Source of the DNA: Montifringilla adamsi
Taxonomy: Eukaryota; Chordata; Aves; Passeriformes; Passeridae
Length of the DNA: 64,000 nucleotides
Assembly: GCA_017590115.1 (NCBI GenBank)
Contig: JAGGNK010008337.1
Location: forward strand, 8,919,609 to 8,983,608
Direction of reading: 5' to 3'
Below the pieces are notes generated by a model. The model was not told where the DNA came from, did no database searches, and was given only the letters and a program-made list of their open reading frames with translations. The stretch's first letter is position 1. Every line of letters begins with the position of its first letter. The translations under genes were made by a program, and so were the position numbers. Shown here piece after piece: positions 35,043 through 44,487 of this stretch.

Positions 35043-35375
35043 GAGATGAGAATCTTGACTCCATGTTTCAGAAGGCTTATTTATTATATTATGATATTAT
35101 ATTACACTATAAACTATACTAAAAAGAATAGTGAGAAAAGATCCTTCAGAAGGCTGGAAAGGAGTAGAATGCGTAACAAAATCTTGTGACTCTCACAGCC
35201 TTGGCACAGGTGGCTGTGATTGGTCATCAATCGAAAACAATCCACATGGACCAATGGAAGATGCACCTGTTGCATTCCACAGCAGATAGTTATTGTTTAT
35301 ATTTCTTTCCTGAGGCTCCTCAGCTTCTCAGGAGAAAATCCTGTCGAAAGGATTTTCATAAAATGTCATGATGAC
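35043..35375 (-). mobile_element. Solo LTR of a passerine endogenous retrovirus
   Basis: The + strand shows GAGAATCTTGACTCCATG, TTATTTATTATATTATGATA, CTAAAAAGAATAG, GTGGCTGTGATTGGTCAT, TGCACCTGTTGCATTCCACA, CTCAGCTTCTCAGGAG and a TTTTCATAAAATGTCATG end. This combination is familiar from an abundant songbird LTR family, in reverse orientation (TTTATT being its polyadenylation signal). No internal viral genes remain. Family assignment is from memory. Confidence 0.75.
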
Positions 35376-36059
35376 ATCAGGATGTGCCCCCTGAGCTGCC
35401 AGGCTGGTGGTGGATTGGCACACATTCCCACTGACCCACATTAAAGGGATTAATGAGTAACACATCCAAAAAAAATCATTTCTGTAATGAACAGACTGCT
35501 GTTACTGAGATGGGAATCTTGTGTGAGATATTAAGCAAGCACCTTTGATTATTTGAATATAATGATGTACTTCTAACATAGCCTTAACAAAAAGTAACTG
35601 GCATTAGGCCTTTATGCAGACATTCATGGCTTTCAAGACACTTTATGGATTAATTGATTCTGTTCAATCAACCAAGGCATACAAGAATTATTTCCTTCTC
35701 TAGCTCCAAAGTGAGTCAATAAAAAAGGGGACTGAATTTCCAAAACTCCCTTTTACTTTTGACTGAACAATGGAAGAGCCTTTATAGAGGCCTGAGACTC
35801 AAGAGTACCCAGTGGCAGAAAGTCAGATGTAGAAAATTTTAGGTCAGGAACAGATTGTTTCTCTTTCATTTTGATGAGATATGATTTAATGTGATTTAAT
35901 GAAGACTTCATCAATCCATGGATGTGCATGTCATACTAATACAGGAGCTCAGATGGATGGAGCACAATGTTCTCCTCCAGCACAGGGATCTGAAGTGGTG
36001 AGGTCTGGATGGGGATGGTGACAGCTCCCAGAGTTACACTGGGATCCAGCTGGGCATGG

Positions 36060-36152
36060 CTCAGAGGAACACACCAGCAGAAGAATTGGTTTAGTGACAG
36101 GGGATTGATCTTTAAGGTCCCTTCCAACCTAAACCATTCTATGATTTCATGA
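36060..36152 (+). mobile_element. CR1 LINE 3' end fragment
   Basis: GATCTTTAAGGTCCCTTCCA and then ACCATTCTATGATTTCATG is the typical CR1 3' terminus in sense orientation. The 5' part is too diverged to follow. Confidence 0.8.
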
Positions 36153-36396
36153 ACAAAGCATTGTAGGCATGCAAAGTTTGGGCAAATTGAAATTTCTTGG
36201 GCAAAGTATTTGAACAAACTTTTTTTTTTCCCCCTCTGGAAATGGACAGATTGTGTAAGAACTTCTGGGAAACAACACTGCTAAAAGTTCATAAGCAGAC
36301 ACTCCCCCAAGGCTAATCTCATCTTAATTTGTCAGGAGTGTGTGTTTTAACTACTTAATCATTCGATAAAAGACTTTATCTCATTTACAGTATATC

Positions 36397-36429
36397 CACT
36401 CCTCTTCAAGCCCTGTTTGAAGAGGAGTG
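36397..36429. repeat. Perfect 13-bp hairpin
   Basis: Arms 36397-36409 (CACTCCTCTTCAA) and 36417-36429 are exact reverse complements with a seven-base loop. Intergenic; function unknown. Confidence 0.7.
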
Positions 36430-38439
36430 AATTCCTCAGGGAATTTTAACCCCGGAAGCTTCACCTGAGGAGGTTATTGCAAGGAGGGGTGGTTTGCCCA
36501 CCAAACATCTCCTCCAAGCAGGAGATGCTGCCGCAGTTCCAGCCGGGAGCTGCAGATGTCAGGATTGAACTGCAGACTGCTCCCACCAGCGCTCTCTGCT
36601 CTCCCAACCAGCAAACGCCTGCTGGCACCAAGGTACACGCAGCACCGTGCAGGTGAGACTGGGAATGCTCAAAGCTTGCTTTGGAGGTGTAAAACCCCTC
36701 TTGAAAAACGATTATTTTCCTCCACAAACGCAGAGCCAATGTTGGTACAACAGGGGTTGCCCTGAAGGCGCTGCACCCACCTCCTTCCACACACAGAAGA
36801 GTAAAAAAAATGCACAGAGAAAGTTAATCAAAGTCTTCTGAGCAGCTTCTGGTTGAGGAATCATTACATATATAAGGTTGTCTCAGTCTGAAGAAGAGCT
36901 GCTTACAATGATGGCAGAGAGCAGGTGGATCAAAAAAAGACCATTTTGTCCTGTACTATAAGAACCAGGAGCAGCAGATAAATCTCTTGCTGGTGTGTTC
37001 AGATAGGCCAGATGAGGTACTGCTTTCCATGGCCTGCAATGGTAGAGCTCATCTCTCTGAGGTGCTGGGGCTGCCAAACCTTTGCAGAGCTTTGAAAAGT
37101 GATTGAGCAGTTTCACAGAGAGGAATCAATCAGGGGGTACCACGCTCAAAGGCATTCCCTCCTGTTCATGAGGAAATTAAGCCCTTCCCAGAGTCTGCTG
37201 TTGGAGTCAGGAGACTTTCAGCTGGCCTGATCCTGGAAGGAGTAGAAAAAGCATCCAGCTTTGCCACCATTCCTACCTCAAGACATTTAGATATACCCTC
37301 AACTGGGACCTGGCAGGAATAAACAAGTCAAAATGATGGAGCAGATTCGCACTGGATGGGGAATGCAAAGGGAACTGTTGAGGGAGAGACCATGTCACAT
37401 ATTTGACACCTCTCCCCTCATGCTCATTCCTCTGCAAGTGTGGCTGCATTCCCACCTGGCATCCACATGTTTGACATCAAGATGTTCTGGGGTGCCACTG
37501 CCTCCCCTGGCCTTTTGGATGCCATGGGAGTGGGTTTAGATCACTGCTCTCTCCCTGCCCCTAAGGTGTCTCACAGCCAGTGCTGATCTCCAGCCATGTC
37601 CCCACAAAGCCATTCTGCAGGATCTCCAAACCTGCTTGTCTCAAGCCCCTCATTTCTGTCAGGCTGAGCCTTGCTCACAGGGGAAGAAGTGAGTTGGGTG
37701 AACTCCCACCTTTACAATCAATCCATCTAATGGGTGTGGCACTCGAGGGGAATAATTTTTAATTATTGAGAAAATTTCTTTGGTTTCATTTTTCATGGAA
37801 CTAGCCTGTGTTTAATTCCCCTGGGCAGTGTTGAGTTAGCAAGTCTGAAGGGAAGGATGGAAGGCTTCGTTGGTTAGAGGTGAAAAAAGATTCCTTGCAG
37901 CTGGCCTTCTTTGCATCCACCAGAGAAACCCACACAGCTGTGACTGCTATTTCTGCAAACCACAAAGACCTCCCAGCCACCAGGCAAATGTTATTGGTGT
38001 TTCTACAGCACCATAATACCATCCTCAGTGTTGGACCCAACCAGCAAGCAGAGGAAAAATGGGAAATTTATCTGTAGTGACACCCAACATTGATGGCAGA
38101 GAAAGCAACAGGACTTGCATCTCATGGCCACGTCCAATTTGGGGTCAGCTGTGGCCACAGTCCCTGTCCTGGCTGACAGTATGAGGGATTTGGCCACTGT
38201 CAAAAAGGAGAAAGCAGAGTAAACTACTGATAGAATGTTGTGATGCCATGGGTGTACTTGCAGGATCATCTGTAGCTGTCAGCCATCTACTCTGATACAG
38301 AGCCAGCACTGTTTGCAGAAGGCAATGGTTTGCAGGGATGGAGTTGCCGCCCTGCTGCAAAAGCTGGGAGGAAATCTGAAGCAGCAAAATGCCATTTTGG
38401 CTCAACCCCAGCCCAAATTCTTTATCCTTCCCCTTTCAC
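36430..38439. other. Intergenic sequence, nothing recognised
   Basis: Mixed unique sequence between the 36.4-kb hairpin and the mitochondrial insertion. Short open frames occur on both strands but none has splice borders or a recognisable domain. Confidence 0.5.
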
Positions 38440-38716
38440 TGCAATTGACCAAACCACCAAGAGAAAACTGTTCAATGTCCTCCAAGAACCCACTTTGACA
38501 TCAGTGTTGTATCAGAACATCCTAAAGGAGCAGCTACTCTTAGGGAATTGTATATTCAAGCTGTGTTCAGACCACAGCAATCCAGGTACTTTCCTCTCTA
38601 CAATGAACTTTTGCATTTACAAAAGGACAAAAAAAGTGAGTACAAGCAATCCTGAGTAATAAACTCAATTAAACTACCAAGTGAGTACTATCCCCTGTCC
38701 TGGGAAAGGTCTGCTC

Positions 38717-38787
38717 CCATAGCAGAGGTCAGAAAATAGAGAAGGTTTAATCTTGTTATCCAGAGGTTCAAATCATCTCCCTACCTC
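38717..38787 (+). pseudogene. Decayed mitochondrial tRNA-Leu(UUR)
   Basis: It lies exactly between the 16S-like and ND1-like pieces and ends with the T-arm sequence CAGAGGTTCAAATCATCTCC. The 5' half is diverged, so it is a relic inside the NUMT and not an active tRNA gene. Confidence 0.7.
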
Positions 38788-39100
38788 CTCTTTTTTCCCA
38801 CCATAGTTACTCTTGGGCTGACCTTCTACTTTTAAATATCTTTATTTTATCATGCTCCTATGCCCACGGTATTCTAATTCTAATTGCTTCAGCCTTCTTA
38901 ATATTAGAAGAATGAAAAATCCTACATACAATCCAAATAAGGCCCAAACATTGTAGACCCCTTTGGGTTACTCCAGGCAGTAGGAAATGGAATCAGTACT
39001 GGGCTGTTCAGTACTGAGCCTCTTTGGAAGGTGAATCCAAGCTGGAATAGAGCAGGCACCAGCACACCAATCAGCTGTGCAGCCCTGTCTCACTCCTCAA

Positions 39101-39160
39101 GGATATGTGCCTGAACATAAAGAATCACTGTGGTAAGGTGAACCGGGAGCTGTAACGTGC
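39101..39160 (+). pseudogene. Decayed mitochondrial tRNA-Ile
   Basis: AGGATATGTGCCTGAACATA followed by GAATCACTGTGGTAAGGTGA resembles the 5' two-thirds of avian mitochondrial tRNA-Ile, including the GAT anticodon-like region. It precedes ND2 with tRNA-Gln and tRNA-Met missing. Confidence 0.65.
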
Positions 39161-39164
39161 AAAG

Positions 39165-40250
39165 TGAATCTCCTCCTCAAGCTTAATTCTAGGAGCAATC
39201 ATTACAATTTTGAGCAACCACTGAATAACATCTTGAACAAGAATAGGAATTAACACCCTCACTATCATTCCACTCATCTCCAAATCTGCAAATCCCACCA
39301 CCCACGAGCCACTGAAGCCATAATCAAATACTTCCCCAGTACAAGCAGCTGCCTCAACATTCGTTGTCTTTTGAAGAAGAACCACTGTGACACTAACAAA
39401 TTAAACCACACAACGTCCTGCCCCTACTGACAACAGCAACTGCAGTCTAACTAGTCCCAGTCCCTTTTCAATCCTGATTCACAGAAGAACTTAATCCCTA
39501 ATCACTGCTATCAACAAAAATTAAATTCACTGCCACCCATTCTTGTCCTAAATCACTCTACTCAAAATTATTAAACACCATAATCCTTGCCTCAGCAGCT
39601 CTAGGAGACTGAACTGGACTAAATCAAACACAGATTTGAAAAGTCTTAAGCATTCTCACTTGGGTTGAATAGCCTAATAATTATTATGGCAGTAATAGCC
39701 AAACCCCCCCTACTTATCCTTCCTTATAACTGCCACAACAGTCCTCGCTCTCAACACAAACAAAGCTCAAAAAATACCAATGATAATGGCCTAAAGAACA
39801 AAAATATGGGTGAGGGCACAGGAGACAGAGTCTACTCACCCCAAACTTCAGGTGGCAACAGAAAACTTCACTTTCCCAATCCCTCCCTTAACAGAGCATT
39901 TGAAAGACCCAGTCTGGATGCTCTCATTGGTTTGAACCCCACTCCCCTTCAGGTCCTGGCCAGTGAGATGGCTGCAGCCTTGGGAGATATTTGGTTGGCC
40001 AACACCCTTGTCAATCACTGTAACATCCATATACACACTAAAATCTCACTATTACTCTTAGGCTCCCTAGCAGGACTTCCCCTGCTACCAGGATTCCTGT
40101 TTAAACGACTTATTATTGAAAATCTTACTAAGCACGTAATGACCAAAACAGATACAGTCATTGTCATACTCTCACTACTAGGATTGCTCCTGTGCCTTCC
40201 CCTCACATAATATTCGCCAGACACACTGCCGCCACTCCAAAGAAAAGCCC
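39165..40250 (+). pseudogene. ND2 pseudogene within the NUMT
   Basis: NADH dehydrogenase subunit 2, a membrane subunit of respiratory complex I, is recognisable from its middle (SHHPRA-like CCCACCACCCACGAGCC near 39293; GGACTGAACTGGACTAAATC near 39608) to its end (LLLLGSLAGLPLLPGF and LTKHVMTKTD near 40045-40145). Numerous substitutions and stops are present. A stretch of about 220 bases at roughly 39807-40028 has no mitochondrial similarity and splits the gene. Confidence 0.85.
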
Positions 40251-40319
40251 TAACTATAATTCTAACCAAAATCCTGCCAAACAAAATCCATAAACCTAGA
40301 TTACCATATCGCTAAAAAC

Positions 40320-40675
40320 TAACAAAAATAAACCCTAACAATGGAAACTGCTACAGTTAATTGAGTTAAGCTTAAATATAACTCTAGCATTAACCCTAAC
40401 GACTATATCTCTATCCCTAAAAATATTTCAACTAACCCCTCACCTTAAATTTAAGCCAAACACTTGTCCTAACCCTAAATGTAAGCAAAATTACTGTAAA
40501 TCTCCACTACCTAATGCTATCCCTATAAACAGTAACCCTAACCCTGAACTCAAAGCTAACTCTAACTTTATCCCTCATGACTGTAACCCTAACCTTCAAG
40601 CCTAACCATAATACAAACCCTTCACCTAAAACCCTAACGCTGACCATAACCCTAACCCTCTCTTTAGCACCATTT
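40320..40675. repeat. Degenerate interstitial telomere-like (CCCTAA) tract
   Basis: Over about 350 bases the + strand repeatedly shows ACCCTAAC or close variants (near 40331, 40393, 40470, 40532, 40587, 40631 and 40650, with many one-base variants between). This is decayed vertebrate telomeric repeat, C-rich strand. It begins right after the NUMT. Confidence 0.75.
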
Positions 40676-41600
40676 GCTGTACCGAAACCTAATGACTCAA
40701 ACAAAACCCCACACAAAGGGGCTACAAAAGGAAGGTGAGGACTCACAGAAAGTGCCTCACCAGTACCCTTGGGACCATGCTCCCTCAAGTTTGCAGAATC
40801 CTGGGACTAAGGACCACAGAGCCTACAGGGCAGGCAGCCCTGAGTCCCACCAGCATGGGGTTGGGTGTGATGCTGGGTGCTTTGGAGCCTGGGATTATGT
40901 AATCACCAAGTCCTCTGAGCAGGGATCCCTGGAGGATGATTTTGATGATCTCTTCGGAGTGACTGGGTAGAATTTTTCCAATCCTTCTTTTGTTGGCAGC
41001 AGAACAAAGTGCTGATTATGTCTTTTGATCCTGGGTTCCTGATCTGCAGAGCAATGCCCACTGAAAGGTGAGCAACAGACTCTCAGCTAGGAATTACCTT
41101 GTGGGGTATATTGCTCATTCTAAATAGTAAGGCACTAATAATTTTCTTGTTGGGAATGCCTCCAATGGATGGAGAGAAATTTTAATGCATTCCAGTTGCT
41201 TTCCAAAGCTGGCAATGTGGGAAGATGGGTAAGTTTGGTGTGTGCCTCAGGGGGATTTGATTTTCAGTGATAATGGGCAGTGAATTAAATTGTATTATGT
41301 TAATTGTTATATAACACTGTACATTACTGCTTCTTTCACTTATGTTCCTGGCATGGCAATCTAGTACAGTGCAAAAATTCATCCTTCCTCCAGTCACTAC
41401 ATCTCCAAAGGATGGTATTTGGAGACAAAGCCTTCCATTTAGAGACTAGGGTCTCACCACAGACTGCCTCTGGAATGCTACTTTTTTGGTTCCAGACTGA
41501 TGAAATTTGGTTTTCCCTCCTCCTGGAGAAATCCACAACTTGCTGAATTAATTCTCTATGCCTTCTCAATGAACTATCAATTTTATAGTTTTAGCAGAGG
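40674..41600. other. Sequence flanking the telomere-like tract, nothing firm
   Basis: An open frame at 40674-40970 ends in an acidic DDFDDLFGVTG stretch but has no family match I recognise and no splice context. The rest is unassigned. Confidence 0.4.
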
Positions 41601-41619
41601 AGTTGGCAGTTTGGTGCAG

Positions 41620-41905
41620 TTAATTTGCATTTCCATCTCTTTCCCAAGGGCTGAGGTGAGGCTGACTGGCCTGGTTTCCTGTGTTGTCCTTCTTGACAAT
41701 GGATATATTATCTGCCTTCTCCCAGTCACTGGGAGCATCCTCTTCATTGATGTGACCTTTTAAGGATGATGAAAAGTGGCCTTGTGGCATCTGCCAGCAC
41801 TTTCAGTGCTCTCAGGTTCACCCCATGTGGTACAGAATCACAGGAGTGTTGTTGTGGGTCACTTGGTCCAACCTCCATTCTCAAGGAGGGTGGTCCCAGA
41901 GTGTT
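41620..41905 (-). mobile_element. Two abutting CR1 LINE fragments
   Basis: 41645-41826 matches antisense CR1 coding-region text (GCTGAGGTGAGGCTGACTGG, AAAGTGGCCTTGTGGCATCT). 41832-41905 starts at TACAGAATCACAGGAG, the CR1 3' end. Their order is reversed for one antisense element, so at least two insertions or a rearrangement are implied. Confidence 0.75.
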
Positions 41906-42039
41906 GGAATCCTGGATGCTGAGAATTTTAAACTTGATGTGTTTAAAGGCACAGACCCACAAGAGAACACTGTATTTGACCTGAGGCTGTGAAGAAGGCT
42001 TCCAAAATTGATTGATAGCACTGGGATTACAGGTGTGTA

Positions 42040-42440
42040 GTTGGTTAGAAGTGTGTTATATCACAGGGATAGAGTTTGGGATTTTAGAATATAGAAATAA
42101 ATATGAAGCAAGATGGAGGTTTTAGTGTGGAGGCAGATTGTTCTTCTTTACCTTCTTCTTCCTTCTTCATGGGTTTGGGTGGCATTTTGTAATTGGGCAG
42201 AAAAGTCTGCATTGTGGGCTTCCAGGGATCAGTTATTGGGTTAAAAGGGAAAATAATCTAGGTGGCCTTTCTTAATTGGATGGTTTAATCTTAAAAGACC
42301 TTGTACCAAGAGATTGTTGGCCATTTGTGTGCCTTCTAATGAAAAGCTGCGAAACTCCTGGTTGTGAGACTGTTTTACTGATCAGAAATAATAAACACCT
42401 GAGTCTGAACATGAACTACCGTCTCCAGTGCCTTCAACCC
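42040..42440 (+). mobile_element. Probable solo LTR, forward orientation
   Basis: A candidate polyadenylation region AGAAATAATAAACACCTGAG near 42387 is preceded by an A/T-rich stretch with ATCTTAAAAGACC and GGTTTAATC. The layout resembles an avian ERV LTR U3-R. Borders are not certain and no coding remains. Confidence 0.45.
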
Positions 42441-43520
42441 AGACCCAGAGAAACCGATACCAGAGCATGTGGTACAGGAATGACAACTGAAGAAGCCCTT
42501 CTTGTTGTCCTTGACTCCTTGGCCAGTGTCAGGCAGGTAGTTTGGCTGGCACAGTACAAACTGTCCTGTTTGTCCTAACACAGGTGTCCTGTGGGCTCAG
42601 GGAGGACAGAAACCTCCCACAGAGAGGAGAGCAAGGTTTAATCATGATGTTCAGTACAAACACTCCATGAGAGCAGAGATTCACAATCCTGACTCTGGGT
42701 TTTAAGCAGACATCCAGGAGACAGTGAAGGAGGAACTGCAGGCATGAGTCTCCACCACATAAGCACCTCAGGCGTCTAGGATGTTCTGCTCCGTCCCCAA
42801 CACCCTGGGAAATTCAGGTTGCTCCTGCAAGGACTGGTCACACTGGGGAAGACAAAGCCGTCTGGGCACCCCCACCACATCTCTCCCCCAAGTGCCCCCA
42901 AGGAAAGGACCCAGAGAGGTGTCACAGGGAACCCATTGCCACATATGGGGAGCAGGGTTGGGATTTCCACCGTGACAGACTCTGCAGGACTAGGAGCTAC
43001 CAGCTGCAGGGAAGTGGAAAAACCAGTCTTCCCTCATGGTCTGTCTGGCAGTTTCTCCCTGTCCAGCAGCCCCACATCCCTTCCAGATGATATCCAAGGC
43101 CTAAGAGCCCTGTATCTCCAAAACAATCCCCAAATCAGTCCCTCAAGCCCTGATAGCAGTTCCACATATGCCTTTTGCTAGGCACCACCTCCATCAAGAT
43201 GCAGGCATCCTGTCTTGCAGTTGGGTCTCCCAAAAACACCAGCCATACTCTGTATGGCCTGGTCCCCTGCCCTCTTTCCCACTGCTCCCCACACCCTCTC
43301 ACTGTTCCCTGAACTGCCCAGGAAGGAAAAGCCACTTTGCAGGGCAGACCGCGTGGTCTGGGTGAGGATTCCAAACCCAGATTTGTGATTTCTAGCTAAT
43401 TTCACAAATAACTTCTGGCATAAGCACATCCAGGTCACGTTCTCACTTGAGGATATCCTGCTCTCCCTCCACTCCCCTGTTCCCCACAGACAACAAGAAG
43501 GCTTGTGCTAGAAGAAAACT
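42441..43520. other. Intergenic sequence downstream of CUL9
   Basis: About 1.1 kb with no exon or repeat that I can name, between the LTR-like element and the CUL9 polyadenylation signal. Confidence 0.4.
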
Positions 43521-43521
43521 G

Positions 43522-43527
43522 TTTATT
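43522..43527 (-). terminator. CUL9 polyadenylation signal
   Basis: TTTATT on the + strand is AATAAA on the minus strand, about 760 bases beyond the CUL9 stop codon. It is the only canonical hexamer I found in the downstream flank, so the 3' UTR is probably about 0.8 kb. Confidence 0.6.
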
Positions 43528-43619
43528 TTTTTAAACAGAACTTTTTTTCAACCCTCGTTCCCCAGGGTTTTTTGGGTTTTTTTTTTGCAAAGATACAGTA
43601 TTATCTGAACAACCTCTGC

Positions 43620-43668
43620 ATATATATATATATGTATATAAAATATATGTGTGTGCATATATTTATAA
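43620..43668. repeat. TA/TG microsatellite
   Basis: Alternating TATATA and TGTGTG units inside the predicted CUL9 3' UTR. Confidence 0.8.
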
Positions 43669-44285
43669 ACTTAAACAATCCTGCAAACTTGTGTCACTCA
43701 TAGTAGCCCTTCCTGCTTCATGACAGAGAAGAAAACTCCAACAAAGGGCAAAAATGCAGCTCCTCTCAACCAGAGGAGCCAAACCACATCCATCTGTGGC
43801 TGGAGAGAATCCCACCAGCTCCAGCTGGGAGGCTTTGAGTGTAAATGCATCTTTTTACAGCATTTCTAGACACTGGCCATTGCTAGACAGTGCTGTGATG
43901 GGACATGTGCCACCCACCCTGTGCCTAGCCCTTGGGGACAGCACACCAAGGACAAGGAGCAGCCCTTTAACAGGTGGCAAGTGGTCCTTACTCTGCAGGT
44001 GGCTTTCTAACTCAATTAAATACCTACAGGCAGAACTGGAGACAAGGGAAAAAGGCAAAGAGATGTCTTTCTGAGAGAGGTGGCCACAGTAACACAGACC
44101 AGCTGCCCAGAGCACGTTCCTGCACATTCAAGAGTCACTGAGCAAGAAACCTCCCAGAGGAAATATTTTGTTCCATCTGAGAGCTCCTCCCTGCCTTTGA
44201 GGAAAAACAGTAACACAAACTGGTTGACAAAAAGTAGAGGCAGAGGTCCAAGGTGGCAAGGCTAGGTGACAGAACACTTCCAGTG

Positions 44286-44487
44286 TTAGCTACGATAGCT
44301 ATCATTATCATCAAAGTAAGAATCACAATCTGAATCATTATCAATCATGAAGTTGTCTTCATCAAGGTCGTCATCATCATCATCATCATCATAGTCTTCC
44401 TGCCACTGTGGATCATATTCCTCATCTTCAACCTCCTTGCCACCTTCATCTGTGTTGGGGGAGTCACACAGGAGGATGCGTTTTTGC
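44286..44487 (-). CDS. CUL9: CUL9 terminal exon: Asp-rich tail
   Basis: A 202-nt exon starting [16 protein letters not shown] and ending at TAA (44286-44288). It holds [13 protein letters not shown], then a run of eight Asp and the ending [11 protein letters not shown]. Human CUL9 also ends in a Glu/Asp-rich tail, though the residues differ. Confidence 0.9.

Larger units (their letters stand above)
38440..40260 (+). pseudogene. NUMT: nuclear copy of mitochondrial 16S-tRNA-Leu-ND1-tRNA-Ile-ND2
   Basis: Pieces of bird mitochondrial DNA appear in their original order. 38450-38690 matches the 3' end of 16S rRNA (GTTCAGACCACAGCAATCCAG, AAAGGACAAAAAAAGTGAG). 38717-38787 is a decayed tRNA-Leu(UUR) ending CCAGAGGTTCAAATCATCTC. 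About 38800-39005 is the start of ND1 (frame reading RPNIVDPFGLLQAV). 39101-39160 is tRNA-Ile, and 39165-40250 is ND2. Most of ND1, tRNA-Gln, tRNA-Met and the ND2 start are deleted. TGA is read as Trp (GACTGAACTGG), confirming mitochondrial ancestry. Frames are broken, so it is non-functional. Confidence 0.88.

Noticed and set aside
38717..38787. Functional tRNA gene
   Set aside because: The sequence is a decayed mitochondrial tRNA-Leu within the NUMT; its 5' half no longer forms a cloverleaf.
40674..40970. Open frame ending in an acidic DDFDDLFG stretch
   Set aside because: It starts inside the telomere-like tract, has no splice sites and no match I recognise; the acidic end alone is not enough.
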